A DNA stretch of 59,665 nt. It comes from a virus. Made by a program: the position numbers and the translations under genes. Positions 1 through 5,711 of the stretch are shown piece after piece (within the stretch, counting starts at the first letter, position 1; every line of letters starts with the position of its first letter). The stretch is from the IMG/VR virus record IMGVR_UViG_3300042691_008532, positions 1-59,665 of that record. The stretch is one strand, 5' to 3'. The notes beneath the pieces were generated by a model, which was not told where the DNA came from, made no database searches, and saw only the letters and a list, made by a program, of their open reading frames with translations.

Positions 1-69
1 AACGTTACAAAAAACAAATTAGATGGCAAAAAAGTACAAGATAGTTGAGATTAAAAAGCCTAAGAATAT
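1..69. repeat. Terminal direct repeat, left copy (circular contig)
   Basis: These 69 bases are identical to the last 69 bases of the window. The most economical explanation is a circularly permuted or circular genome assembled with an overlap. A true short terminal redundancy cannot be excluded. The repeat includes the start of the 70-residue ORF at 23 and the 3' end of the ORF that begins at 59423, so those two genes are neighbours that overlap by 26 bases. Confidence 0.95.
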
Positions 70-235
70 AATCAGAGTAAAAGGATTAAGCAAGTCAGAG
101 GCAGATGACTTGTTTGACAGCCTTACAAGGCTATACCCTAACGTAAAATTGTCGTTAATGAAACACGACGCAGATGACGAAGAGCCTGAGGAAAATTACT
201 TTGATGGACTTGACGACAACGTTGAGTATGAGTAA
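23..235 (+). CDS. Hypothetical acidic-tailed protein, 70 aa
   Basis: Unrecognised small protein with a basic N-terminal third (about residues 2-20, many Lys) and a strongly acidic C-terminal third with many Asp and Glu. In the circular genome its start lies inside the 3' end of the preceding ORF (59423-59644), a 26-base overlap that suggests translational coupling. It is the last gene before the promoter at 243-274. No catalytic motif is visible. The charge pattern could fit a small DNA-mimic or an inhibitor of a host protein, but that is speculation. Confidence 0.7.
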   Translation: MAKKYKIVEIKKPKNIIRVKGLSKSEADDLFDSLTRLYPNVKLSLMKHDADDEEPEENYFDGLDDNVEYE

Positions 236-242
236 AAATAAA

Positions 243-274
243 TTTGGCAATGTCTAAATTTCGTCGTATCTTTG
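243..274 (+). promoter_or_regulatory. Bacteroidota-type promoter for the GAT-II/GGCT gene
   Basis: TTTG at 243-246, a 20-base spacer, then TATCTTTG at 267-274. This matches the Bacteroidota primary-sigma consensus TTTG-N17-23-TAnnTTTG. It is followed by TACA, as in five other promoter-like sites of this genome. The start codon lies 71 bases downstream, after an A-rich leader. Confidence 0.8.
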
Positions 275-344
275 TACAATATTAGTTTAATAACGTGATT
301 CTGTATCTCATTAGGTACTGTCACAATCAAAATCAAATCAAATT

Positions 345-1469
345 ATGTGTGTAATCATCATCAAGCAGGGCGGGAAGACCGTCCCATTAGAGACTTTGAA
401 AACATCGTCCCGTATCAATCCGCATGGCCTTGGAATTGTTTGGCTTGATACCTACGAGGTATCTTACCATGACTCAAAAGAGTTCAAGTTACTTAACACA
501 GACAGGCCGTTTATTGCTCACTTTAGATACGCCACAGTCGGTGCTATCAATAAGAGCAACACGCATCCATTCAGATGCGGCAACAACTACAAGGAGTTGT
601 TAATGATGAACGGTACTATCAAAGGACTTGGCAATAACAAAAAGAGCGATTCAAAAGCCTTGGCCGAACAATTGGGAGACATACCACGCAACAAGTGGAA
701 GAGCGAGTTAGAGCAGCACCTGTGCAGGTTTGTGACCATCAACACACGCAACAGGACATATCAAATCTACAATAAGCATCTATGGACACAGAGGGATGGC
801 GTGTGGTATAGCAAGGGTAATGTTCTTGAGGACAACCTGATTGCGGTATATGGTACATTAAAGAAGGGTTACTCAAACTATTACAGCTACCTGACAAATT
901 CAAAATACATTGGGCGTGGCAAGACAAAAGACAAATATCCATTAATTATTAAAGGTCTTCCCTATCTGATTGAGAACAAGGGCAAAGGATTCAACGTTGA
1001 GGTTGACGTGTTCAAAGTAAGTGATACAGTGCTTGCATCCTTGGATATATTGGAGAGTCACCCTACTTGGTACAGAAGAAAGCAAGTGCCTGTCATGGTG
1101 AACGGCAAACAAATGTTTTGTTGGATATACTTCAACATCAGAGAGAAGGCCAATGGCATGGTGTTCCACGAGACGTACAAGCAGGAGTATAGGAATATGA
1201 GATGGTGGGACGATATGGAGGAAAGCGACAGTAGCGTTTATACACCAAAGCGAACACAGCAACCTACCGTTGTGAAGATTGAGCGACAGTTGTCTGCATT
1301 TGAGTTGGAGATAGACGACTGTGAGGATTGCGACTTCGACCCAACTAACGAGTTGCCGATGTGTGTGCAATGCTACAGCGACCTGCAGTTTGACGGGTTC
1401 TCAAACTACCATTGCAGCAGCTGCAATGATTGGTTCACAGAGAATGAGATTCTGTACAGGGGGAATTAA
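345..1469 (+). CDS. GAT-II amidotransferase-like / gamma-glutamylcyclotransferase-like / zinc-ribbon fusion
   Basis: A 374-residue fusion. Residues 1-~160 resemble class II glutamine amidotransferase (Ntn hydrolase) domains: the protein starts Met-Cys (candidate nucleophile Cys2), HGLG at 27-30, an HFRYATVG...NTHPF block at 59-76, and a MNGTI block at 88-92. Residues ~165-295 resemble the GGCT/AIG2 fold: VYGTLKKG at 168-175, and LDILESHPTWYRR at 233-245 with candidate catalytic Glu237. Residues 326-360 hold three CxxC pairs (326/329, 340/343, 357/360), a zinc-ribbon-like tail. Known of these families: GAT-II domains hydrolyse or transfer glutamine amide nitrogen, and GGCT-like enzymes release gamma-glutamyl groups as 5-oxoproline. 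Inference: it partners with the amidoligase at 56650-57561. It has its own promoter and is followed by a hairpin-hammerhead module. The GGCT part could instead be a binding domain. Confidence 0.8.
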   Translation: MCVIIIKQGGKTVPLETLKTSSRINPHGLGIVWLDTYEVSYHDSKEFKLLNTDRPFIAHFRYATVGAINKSNTHPFRCGNNYKELLMMNGTIKGLGNNKKSDSKALAEQLGDIPRNKWKSELEQHLCRFVTINTRNRTYQIYNKHLWTQRDGVWYSKGNVLEDNLIAVYGTLKKGYSNYYSYLTNSKYIGRGKTKDKYPLIIKGLPYLIENKGKGFNVEVDVFKVSDTVLASLDILESHPTWYRRKQVPVMVNGKQMFCWIYFNIREKANGMVFHETYKQEYRNMRWWDDMEESDSSVYTPKRTQQPTVVKIERQLSAFELEIDDCEDCDFDPTNELPMCVQCYSDLQFDGFSNYHCSSCNDWFTENEILYRGN

Positions 1470-1478
1470 TTACAACGG

Positions 1479-1494
1479 GTGTCTTCAAAGACAC
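1479..1494 (+). repeat. 16-base palindrome, copy 1 (hairpin upstream of hammerhead A)
   Basis: GTGTCTTCAAAGACAC, extended to a 9-bp stem (1477-1485 with 1488-1496). It sits 7 bases after the stop codon of the GAT-II/GGCT gene and abuts stem III of the hammerhead. There is no T-tract, so it is probably not a simple terminator. After ribozyme cleavage it would lie close to the new 3' end of the upstream mRNA. Confidence 0.9.
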
Positions 1495-1496
1495 CC

Positions 1497-1547
1497 ACCG
1501 TACTGAGATGTGCGTCTCAGCTGATGATTCTGAAAAGATGAAACGGT
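1497..1547 (+). ncRNA. Type III hammerhead ribozyme A (variant stem II)
   Basis: Stem III ACCGU (1497-1501) pairs with ACGGU (1543-1547). The cleavage site follows A1502. Stem I CTGAGA (1503-1508) pairs with TCTCAG (1515-1520) around loop TGTGCG. The conserved core CTGATGA is at 1521-1527 and GAAA at 1540-1543. Stem II has only three pairs (1529-1531 with 1536-1538) with a GAAA loop, and the normally G-C 10.1/11.1 pair is a U-U mismatch, so activity may be reduced. The loop I sequence resembles that of the satellite tobacco ringspot virus hammerhead as I remember it. The ATG of the next gene is 21 bases beyond the ribozyme. Confidence 0.85.
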
Positions 1548-1568
1548 TAATCAATTAAATCAAATCAA

Positions 1569-1895
1569 ATGAAACAAAGTATTCAATTCAACCACGAGGC
1601 AAACTCATTTACAGAAGCTATTGGAGTTAAGTTATCTCAGCATGAGTTCGCTGAGATTCTTGCAAATATTTCGGGCGAATTTTTTTCTGAAAAATCCGGG
1701 AAAATAAGTCATCTGTCAGAGATGCTGCATTATAAACTTACTTATGAGTGCATTTTATTTTTAGCTACCTGTGAGGTGTATAATAGGATAGCAGAGATAG
1801 TTGAGATTGCGGATGAAAGTGCCCCATCTGTTGGTATGCTTAAAAGAGTTATTGACGCTATCAAAAATCACAAGTCAGACATAAACATGAATTGA
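1569..1895 (+). CDS. Hypothetical protein, 108 aa
   Basis: Unrecognised, mostly helical-looking soluble protein with no cysteine cluster or membrane segment. The start is supported by the AAATCAAATCAAATG leader shared with many genes here and by its fixed distance (21 bases) from hammerhead A. If the ribozyme is active, this mRNA starts with a 5'-OH and a two-hairpin leader. Confidence 0.7.
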   Translation: MKQSIQFNHEANSFTEAIGVKLSQHEFAEILANISGEFFSEKSGKISHLSEMLHYKLTYECILFLATCEVYNRIAEIVEIADESAPSVGMLKRVIDAIKNHKSDINMN

Positions 1896-1958
1896 CATCT
1901 TTTTTATACTTTTTTATTTCAATATTCGTTAAATTGTTAACCCGTAAAATAAAATAAA

Positions 1959-2354
1959 ATGACAATTCAAATCAAAAAAGAGATAGACAGAAGCGTCTTG
2001 GAAGACATATTTGTTACAGCCTTGGAAGGCGGCAGTAATTATTGGTACTACCTGTCTGATGAGGCGTGCAGGAAAATAAGAGAGGCGGTTCCTAAATCAG
2101 AAGACCCGTATCTTAGCACAGCTATTGTTAAAGCTATCTTGGACCACGATGTAGCTGTCCCTGTCAACGATGCAGAGGATGAGGAATTAGTAGTCGGATT
2201 CATAGAGAAGAAGACAATGGCTGATAGATTGCAATTACTATCAGATAGTGAGCACAGTTGGGCATTAGAGGCACAAATTTCGGGAGACGGTGATGCGGAT
2301 AGTGCAGACATCGTGTTCCAATACTTAACAATGGGGGAGGTAGTATATGGCTAA
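1959..2354 (+). CDS. Conserved-looking phage hypothetical protein, 131 aa
   Basis: A soluble, acidic protein. The segment around residues 22-36 (ALEGGSNYWYY then LSD) resembles small proteins I have seen in other phages, but I cannot name a function. The leader is A-rich (AAAATAAAATAAAATG). Its last 8 bases overlap the start of the MazG-like gene, so the two are probably translated together. Confidence 0.7.
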   Translation: MTIQIKKEIDRSVLEDIFVTALEGGSNYWYYLSDEACRKIREAVPKSEDPYLSTAIVKAILDHDVAVPVNDAEDEELVVGFIEKKTMADRLQLLSDSEHSWALEAQISGDGDADSADIVFQYLTMGEVVYG

Positions 2355-2667
2355 GGAAACAAATGCGTATTCGTTCGACAGTTTGATTGAGAACGTAACC
2401 GATTGGGCAGACAACAGGATGCTTCTCAAAAAAGAGAATGCTTCCAAACAGATGCTGAAGGTGATGGAAGAGGTTGGGGAAACGGCCTCAGCCTTGTTGA
2501 AAGGTGACGAGTTAAAATTGATTGACGGCATAGGAGATTCATTCGTTACGTTAATCATCCTGTCAAAGCAACTTGGACTTAATCCATCTGTATGTTTACA
2601 GGTGGCATGGAGCGAGATAAAAAACCGCACCGGCAAAACCGTTGACGGTACATTCATCAAAGATTAA
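2347..2667 (+). CDS. MazG-like nucleotide pyrophosphohydrolase
   Basis: A 106-residue all-alpha protein of the usual single-domain MazG-like size. Helix-1 metal-binding EExxE is seen in VMEEVGETASALLKGD (residues ~39-54). The second acidic helix is DGIGDSFVTL (residues ~59-68). The C-terminal segment EIKNRTGKTVDGTFIKD is typical of phage MazG-like proteins. Family members hydrolyse NTPs to NMP and PPi. Phage versions are proposed to act on abnormal nucleotides or on host stress signals, which I infer only from the family. It overlaps the previous gene by 8 bases and is followed within 10 bases by the next start. Confidence 0.85.
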   Translation: MAKETNAYSFDSLIENVTDWADNRMLLKKENASKQMLKVMEEVGETASALLKGDELKLIDGIGDSFVTLIILSKQLGLNPSVCLQVAWSEIKNRTGKTVDGTFIKD

Positions 2668-2677
2668 AACAATAGTT

Positions 2678-2878
2678 ATGTTTGAAAATGAAGAAACATT
2701 CATCGCAAGGTTGAAGCGGCTGCAGGAGCAGACCGCCATTCTTATTCAGGAGTTGGAGGCAAACCCGCACTTTCCTGATGGCCATATCATAACTAAAGAG
2801 TCTTGGGATAATGCAGACAAGATTACCCATGACGGATTTGTATACGTAAAGTATAATGACCTTTGTTTTTATAAATAA
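2678..2878 (+). CDS. Hypothetical protein, 66 aa
   Basis: Start chosen at MFENEETF because an upstream in-frame ATG at 2642 would overlap the MazG-like gene. The first ~25 residues form a likely amphipathic helix (FIARLKRLQEQTAILIQELE), and the rest looks like a short beta-rich segment with aromatic residues. No family recognised. The -33 box of the next promoter (2862-2865) lies within its last codons. Confidence 0.65.
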   Translation: MFENEETFIARLKRLQEQTAILIQELEANPHFPDGHIITKESWDNADKITHDGFVYVKYNDLCFYK

Positions 2879-2893
2879 ATTGTACTATCTTTG
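2862..2893 (+). promoter_or_regulatory. Bacteroidota-type promoter
   Basis: TTTG at 2862-2865, a 20-base spacer, TATCTTTG at 2886-2893, then TACAGAATTTAA. The downstream sequence is shared with the promoter at 55947-55977. It drives the 86-residue ORF at 2930 and probably the recombination genes that follow. Confidence 0.8.
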
Positions 2894-2929
2894 TACAGAA
2901 TTTAATCAAATCAAATAAAATCAAATCAA

Positions 2930-3190
2930 ATGCAAGAAGCAAAATCAAAATTTTCAGCCTTCTCAGACACGGGAAGATTTATGAGTGCTGTATGTTACGC
3001 AGAGAAAAATCCTGACTCAAAGATAGATGAAGACTGCACAGATGTAGTTCACTACAGTGGCGGATACTTCATTCAACTTATGGACTCAGGAATCTTCAAG
3101 GTGAACGAGTCTTTTAGTAGCCGTTCATTAGACGAAGCAGAGACCTATCTATTTAAGGAGATTATTAATAAAAAAATGAACGATTCTTAA
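2930..3190 (+). CDS. Hypothetical protein, 86 aa
   Basis: Small soluble protein preceded by a good promoter and two copies of the AATCAAATCAAA leader, so it is likely well expressed early. Aromatic residues cluster in the middle (HYSGGYFIQLM). No recognisable motif. Confidence 0.7.
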   Translation: MQEAKSKFSAFSDTGRFMSAVCYAEKNPDSKIDEDCTDVVHYSGGYFIQLMDSGIFKVNESFSSRSLDEAETYLFKEIINKKMNDS

Positions 3191-3200
3191 ACGAATTGCT

Positions 3201-3208
3201 TATATTTG
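3201..3208 (+). promoter_or_regulatory. Possible -7 element
   Basis: TATATTTG fits the TAnnTTTG consensus and lies 21 bases before the ATG at 3230. No TTTG is found at the expected -33 distance, so this is a weak or regulated promoter at best. Confidence 0.4.
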
Positions 3209-3229
3209 CTTCAAAATTCAATCAAAATT

Positions 3230-3532
3230 ATGAAACAGGACGTATTTAATCAGTATGTAGACAGGGTTTGTGAATTGTTTTCGATACCTAAGGATGAGAT
3301 ATTTTCAAAGAATAAAAAGAGAGAGTTAGTTGACGCAAGGTATTTAATCTATTACTTGTGTGCCAAAAGACCAATGAAGAAATCATATATCCAACGGTAC
3401 ATGAGGGAGGCGGGTTACGACATCAAGCACTCGTCTATTATACATGGCATTGCAGAGGTGCAAAAAAGAATCGACCAAGACAAAGACTACGTTTCAGTTG
3501 TAAAAGAGTTGGAGCGTTCGGTGTTTATTTAA
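3230..3532 (+). CDS. Stand-alone DnaA domain IV-like DNA-binding protein
   Basis: A 100-residue protein that resembles only the C-terminal DNA-binding domain of the replication initiator DnaA. It has an N-terminal helix ending in FSIPKDEIFS, then KRELVDARYLIYYLC matching the DnaA helix that carries the R-x-x-A-x-Y-L pattern. The signature motif is KHSSIIHGIAEVQKRI, aligning with DHSTVIHAxxxI. The AAA+ ATPase domain is absent. The start at 3230 is preferred over 3206 because of the AATCAAAATTATG leader. It lies directly before the annealing protein and RecE-like nuclease. It may recruit host replication factors to phage DNA or compete with host DnaA. Candidate targets are the CGACAT repeats near 5.6 and 55 kb, but no DnaA box was assigned. 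Confidence 0.75.
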   Translation: MKQDVFNQYVDRVCELFSIPKDEIFSKNKKRELVDARYLIYYLCAKRPMKKSYIQRYMREAGYDIKHSSIIHGIAEVQKRIDQDKDYVSVVKELERSVFI

Positions 3533-3553
3533 TCAAATCAAAAATCAAATCAA

Positions 3554-4201
3554 ATGGAATCAAAGCAGACCGTATTTGAACGGCTATCGGCCATTAATGT
3601 AAATGACCACGTTGAACAAAAAGACAACCTTAGCTACCTGTCATGGGCATGGGCATGGAGCGAGGTTAAGAAAGCATACCCAAATACAACATATCGTGTA
3701 TTAGAAACAGAGTTTGATGAGGCACTTGGATTTATGTGTCACACTTCTGTTACAATTGAAGGAGAGACCCTTGATATGTGGCTTCCCGTTATGGATAGCA
3801 AGAACAAGGCCATGAAGAAGACAACTTACACTTACCCTACAAAGTATGGTGACAAGACCGTTGAGGCGGCTACGATGTTCGACATCAACAAGACCATCAT
3901 GCGTTGTTTGGTGAAGAACTTGGCGATGTTCGGGCTCGGCATCTACATCTACGCAGGTGAAGACTTACCTGAGGTTGAGGCCAATGCAAAGTCAGCTGCA
4001 GCACCGGTAAAAAAGGAAGAGACGAAAGCCGATGAATTGATTGAGTTGAAAAAAGGAACATCTAATTGGGTTGCAGTAGTAAAGTATGTTATTGCGAACA
4101 AAGAAATGGGCATAGAGAAAATTGGGGCACAGCTTGTGCGTAAGTATAAGATTAGTCCGGCCCTGAAAAAAGAGATTGCTAACTTAATAACTCAAGCGTA
4201 A
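3554..4201 (+). CDS. Single-strand annealing protein (DUF1071/Sak-like)
   Basis: 215 residues. Residues ~10-140 show the DUF1071 pattern: an N-terminal helix, then LSYLSWAWAWSEVKK (~26-40), a long beta-rich section, and a C-terminal helical block with INKTIMRCLVKNLAMFGLG (~115-133). These proteins are grouped with phage ssDNA annealing recombinases of the Rad52/Sak type. A Lys/Ala-rich linker (~148-160) leads to a ~55-residue helical tail. The stop overlaps the start of the next gene in a TAATG arrangement. Pairing with a RecE-like exonuclease implies a RecET-like recombination system for replication intermediates and end repair. Confidence 0.8.
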   Translation: MESKQTVFERLSAINVNDHVEQKDNLSYLSWAWAWSEVKKAYPNTTYRVLETEFDEALGFMCHTSVTIEGETLDMWLPVMDSKNKAMKKTTYTYPTKYGDKTVEAATMFDINKTIMRCLVKNLAMFGLGIYIYAGEDLPEVEANAKSAAAPVKKEETKADELIELKKGTSNWVAVVKYVIANKEMGIEKIGAQLVRKYKISPALKKEIANLITQA

Positions 4202-4959
4202 TGGATAATAAAAAACAAATAGACGGTTCAGACGTGCTGCATCTGCTACGTGACGACAACGAGTATTACAGCGGCATTGGAAAGAACTTTCTGTCAAACT
4301 CTGATATAGGCATCCTTCTGAGTAATCCTCAGGACTTTGGTAAGGAGCGTGAGGACAATAAAAACTTCATGGATGGCAGATACTTCCATCAACTAATTTT
4401 GGAGCCCGAGAAAGCCAAGGAAATGCCCTTTGTGGACGTTTCTACAAGAACGACCAAGGAGTACAAGGTGTTCTGTGAGACAAACAACATTGCGTTTTGT
4501 ATGTTAAAGAAGGAGCAGGATGAGATTCAGCGACTCGTAAGTATCATCAACGGCAACATTGCTTTCTACGATGAGATATACAAAGAAGGTAATCAGTATG
4601 AGGTGCCGGCTATTGGAACGATACAAGGTATGATGTGGAAGGGCAAGGCCGACATCGTTACTGATGAGATGGTAATTGACTTGAAGACAACAAGCGACAT
4701 TCATAAGTTCAAGTGGTCAGCAAAGTCTTACAACTACGACTCTCAATGCTATATCTATCAGGAGTTGTTTGGCAAGCCATTGGTATTTTATGTAATCGAT
4801 AAGACGACAGGTGTGCTCGGCATATTCAGACCGACAGAGGACTTTGTAAAAGGTGGAGAAGCGAAGGTCGGACGTGCTATTGAGGTGTTCAATAAATACT
4901 TCGGTGATAAATCCACAGATGATGTTATTAACTACTACATTGATGAGTATTTAATTTGA
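4201..4959 (+). CDS. RecE/exodeoxyribonuclease VIII-like PD-(D/E)XK nuclease
   Basis: 252 residues. The start region NFLSNSDIGILLSNPQDF and FMDGRYFHQLILEP fit the helical part of Cas4/RecE/RecB-type nucleases, including the metal-ligand His. The core is GMMWKGKADIV (Asp ligand) followed by VIDLKTTSD (D-x-K). It is followed by the SYNYDSQCYIYQ helix with the Q-x3-Y motif of the RecB nuclease family. Known family activity is 5' to 3' resection of dsDNA. It is translationally coupled (TAATG) to the annealing protein upstream, which supports a two-component recombination function. Confidence 0.85.
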   Translation: MDNKKQIDGSDVLHLLRDDNEYYSGIGKNFLSNSDIGILLSNPQDFGKEREDNKNFMDGRYFHQLILEPEKAKEMPFVDVSTRTTKEYKVFCETNNIAFCMLKKEQDEIQRLVSIINGNIAFYDEIYKEGNQYEVPAIGTIQGMMWKGKADIVTDEMVIDLKTTSDIHKFKWSAKSYNYDSQCYIYQELFGKPLVFYVIDKTTGVLGIFRPTEDFVKGGEAKVGRAIEVFNKYFGDKSTDDVINYYIDEYLI

Positions 4960-4980
4960 TAGAATGTAGTTCTAAAATAT

Positions 4981-5044
4981 TGCAGCCTGTTATTATTAAT
5001 CTAAAAAAAATGTTTTGGTTAGTAACAAACGAAGGCAGGCTGCA
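4981..5044 (+). repeat. 9-bp inverted repeat just 5' of the tRNA-like gene
   Basis: TGCAGCCTG (4981-4989) is the exact reverse complement of CAGGCTGCA (5036-5044), with 46 bases between. It ends three bases before the tRNA-like gene, so in RNA it could present the tRNA 5' end to processing enzymes. It is not a terminator, because no T-run follows. Confidence 0.6.
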
Positions 5045-5047
5045 TAT

Positions 5048-5152
5048 GGTCAGGTGGCGGAATGGGTAGACGCTAAACCATTTAGAGATAAGATGTAGAT
5101 TCTTGGTGAGGTAATATACTACATCATACAGGTTCGATTCCTGTCCTGACCA
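5048..5152 (+). tRNA. Atypical tRNA-like gene (Leu-type arms, anticodon unassigned)
   Basis: The acceptor stem GGTCAGG (5048-5054) pairs perfectly with CCTGACC (5145-5151), followed by A. The D-arm GCG...CGC with GAATGGGTAGA matches Leu-type D-arms. The T-arm ACAGG-TTCGATT-CCTGT is canonical. Total length is 105 bases, about 20 more than a normal tRNA-Leu, and no 5-bp anticodon stem with a 7-base loop and T33 can be drawn. AACCA...TGGTG would enclose a 23-base loop containing TTTAGAG. A 7-bp helix GATGTAG/CTACATC (5092-5098 with 5119-5125) crosses this region. Options are an interrupted tRNA-Leu, a long variable arm with a degenerate anticodon arm, or a tRNA mimic. Confidence 0.65.
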
Positions 5153-5158
5153 CACTAA

Positions 5159-5193
5159 GCAATCAACTTAGCCTTAGAGGTTGATGCTTTTTT
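5159..5193 (+). terminator. Intrinsic terminator after the tRNA-like gene
   Basis: GC(A)ATCAAC pairs with GTTGATGC around a 12-base loop, followed by six T (5188-5193). It is placed seven bases after the tRNA-like gene. Confidence 0.75.
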
Positions 5194-5229
5194 AAAACAG
5201 ACTAAGGCAAAACAAAAAAAACAGTTATT

Positions 5230-5514
5230 ATGTCACAAGCAGAAAAAGTCTTTGCTGACGGCTTCTCATTTAAAAGAAATGAGAAAGCACCGGAATTTGT
5301 TATCGGTAGATTATCTCTAAAGGTAGATGATGCCATCGCATTCATGCGAGAGAACGAGAAGAACGGTTGGGTAAACCTCAACATCAAGACCGCAAGAAGT
5401 GGGAACCATTATGTCGAACTCGACAATTACGACCCTGTAAAAAATGACTCGAAGAGTCAGAAACCAAAACAGAAAGAGGCTAAAGCCTCAGAAGATGACG
5501 GTTTCATGTTCTAA
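5230..5514 (+). CDS. Small SSB-like protein with acidic C-terminal tail
   Basis: 94 residues. Residues 1-65 form a compact beta/alpha domain (FADGFSFKR, PEFVIGRLSLKV, GWVNLNIKTA, GNHYVELDNY) that I associate with small phage proteins in replication loci. The C-terminal ~30 residues are a Lys/Gln-rich linker ending in EDDGFMF. This is the acidic tail plus terminal aromatic typical of bacterial and phage ssDNA-binding proteins, which recruit partner enzymes. It lies between the recombination pair and the primase-helicase and is closed by a terminator. The SSB function is inferred from context and tail, not from a clear OB-fold match. Confidence 0.6.
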   Translation: MSQAEKVFADGFSFKRNEKAPEFVIGRLSLKVDDAIAFMRENEKNGWVNLNIKTARSGNHYVELDNYDPVKNDSKSQKPKQKEAKASEDDGFMF

Positions 5515-5520
5515 AAAATC

Positions 5521-5545
5521 GGGGGAGTTTATACTTCCCCTTTTT
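5521..5545 (+). terminator. Intrinsic terminator
   Basis: GGGGGAG pairs with CTTCCCC around loop TTTATA, followed by five T (5541-5545). It separates the SSB-like gene from the AT-rich region before the primase-helicase. Confidence 0.85.
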
Positions 5546-5711
5546 AAACTTGTCAATAATGCTAATATATTTTTTCCTATTCTCTCTATATATATATTCC
5601 CTATTCTTCTTTTTTTATTATTTATAATTAAAGAAAAAAAACGACATTATTGACACTATTGCTGATAGTCAAATAGTTATATTTATTTAACCGACATTAA
5701 ACCGACATTGA
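5546..5711. other. AT-rich region with CGACAT repeats; candidate origin or regulatory region 1
   Basis: A non-coding, very AT-rich stretch with a short TATATATA tract, pyrimidine runs and three CGACATT(A/T/G)-like sites at 5642, 5692 and 5703. The last two are 11 bp apart, one helical turn. An imperfect inverted repeat ACTAT-TGCTG-ATAGT lies at about 5656-5670. The order pyrimidine/TA tract then CGACAT sites closely resembles the region at 54.9-55.2 kb. It directly precedes the primase-helicase, a usual position for phage origins. Confidence 0.5.

Noticed and set aside
942-1370. 142-residue minus-strand ORF opposite the GAT-II/GGCT gene
   Set aside because: Shadow of a gene with clear domain motifs; rich in His, Cys and Leu, with no promoter or leader.
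2056-2080. CTGATGA followed by GGAAAA inside the 131-residue gene, resembling a hammerhead core
   Set aside because: No complementary stem II, no stem I hairpin and no cleavage triplet; it lies within a coding region.
4928-5155. 75-residue minus-strand ORF over the tRNA-like gene
   Set aside because: It is the reverse complement of the tRNA-like gene and its flanking inverted repeat, with no coding character.
5159-5193. Riboswitch before the SSB-like gene
   Set aside because: The structure is a simple hairpin followed by T-run, explained as the tRNA terminator.
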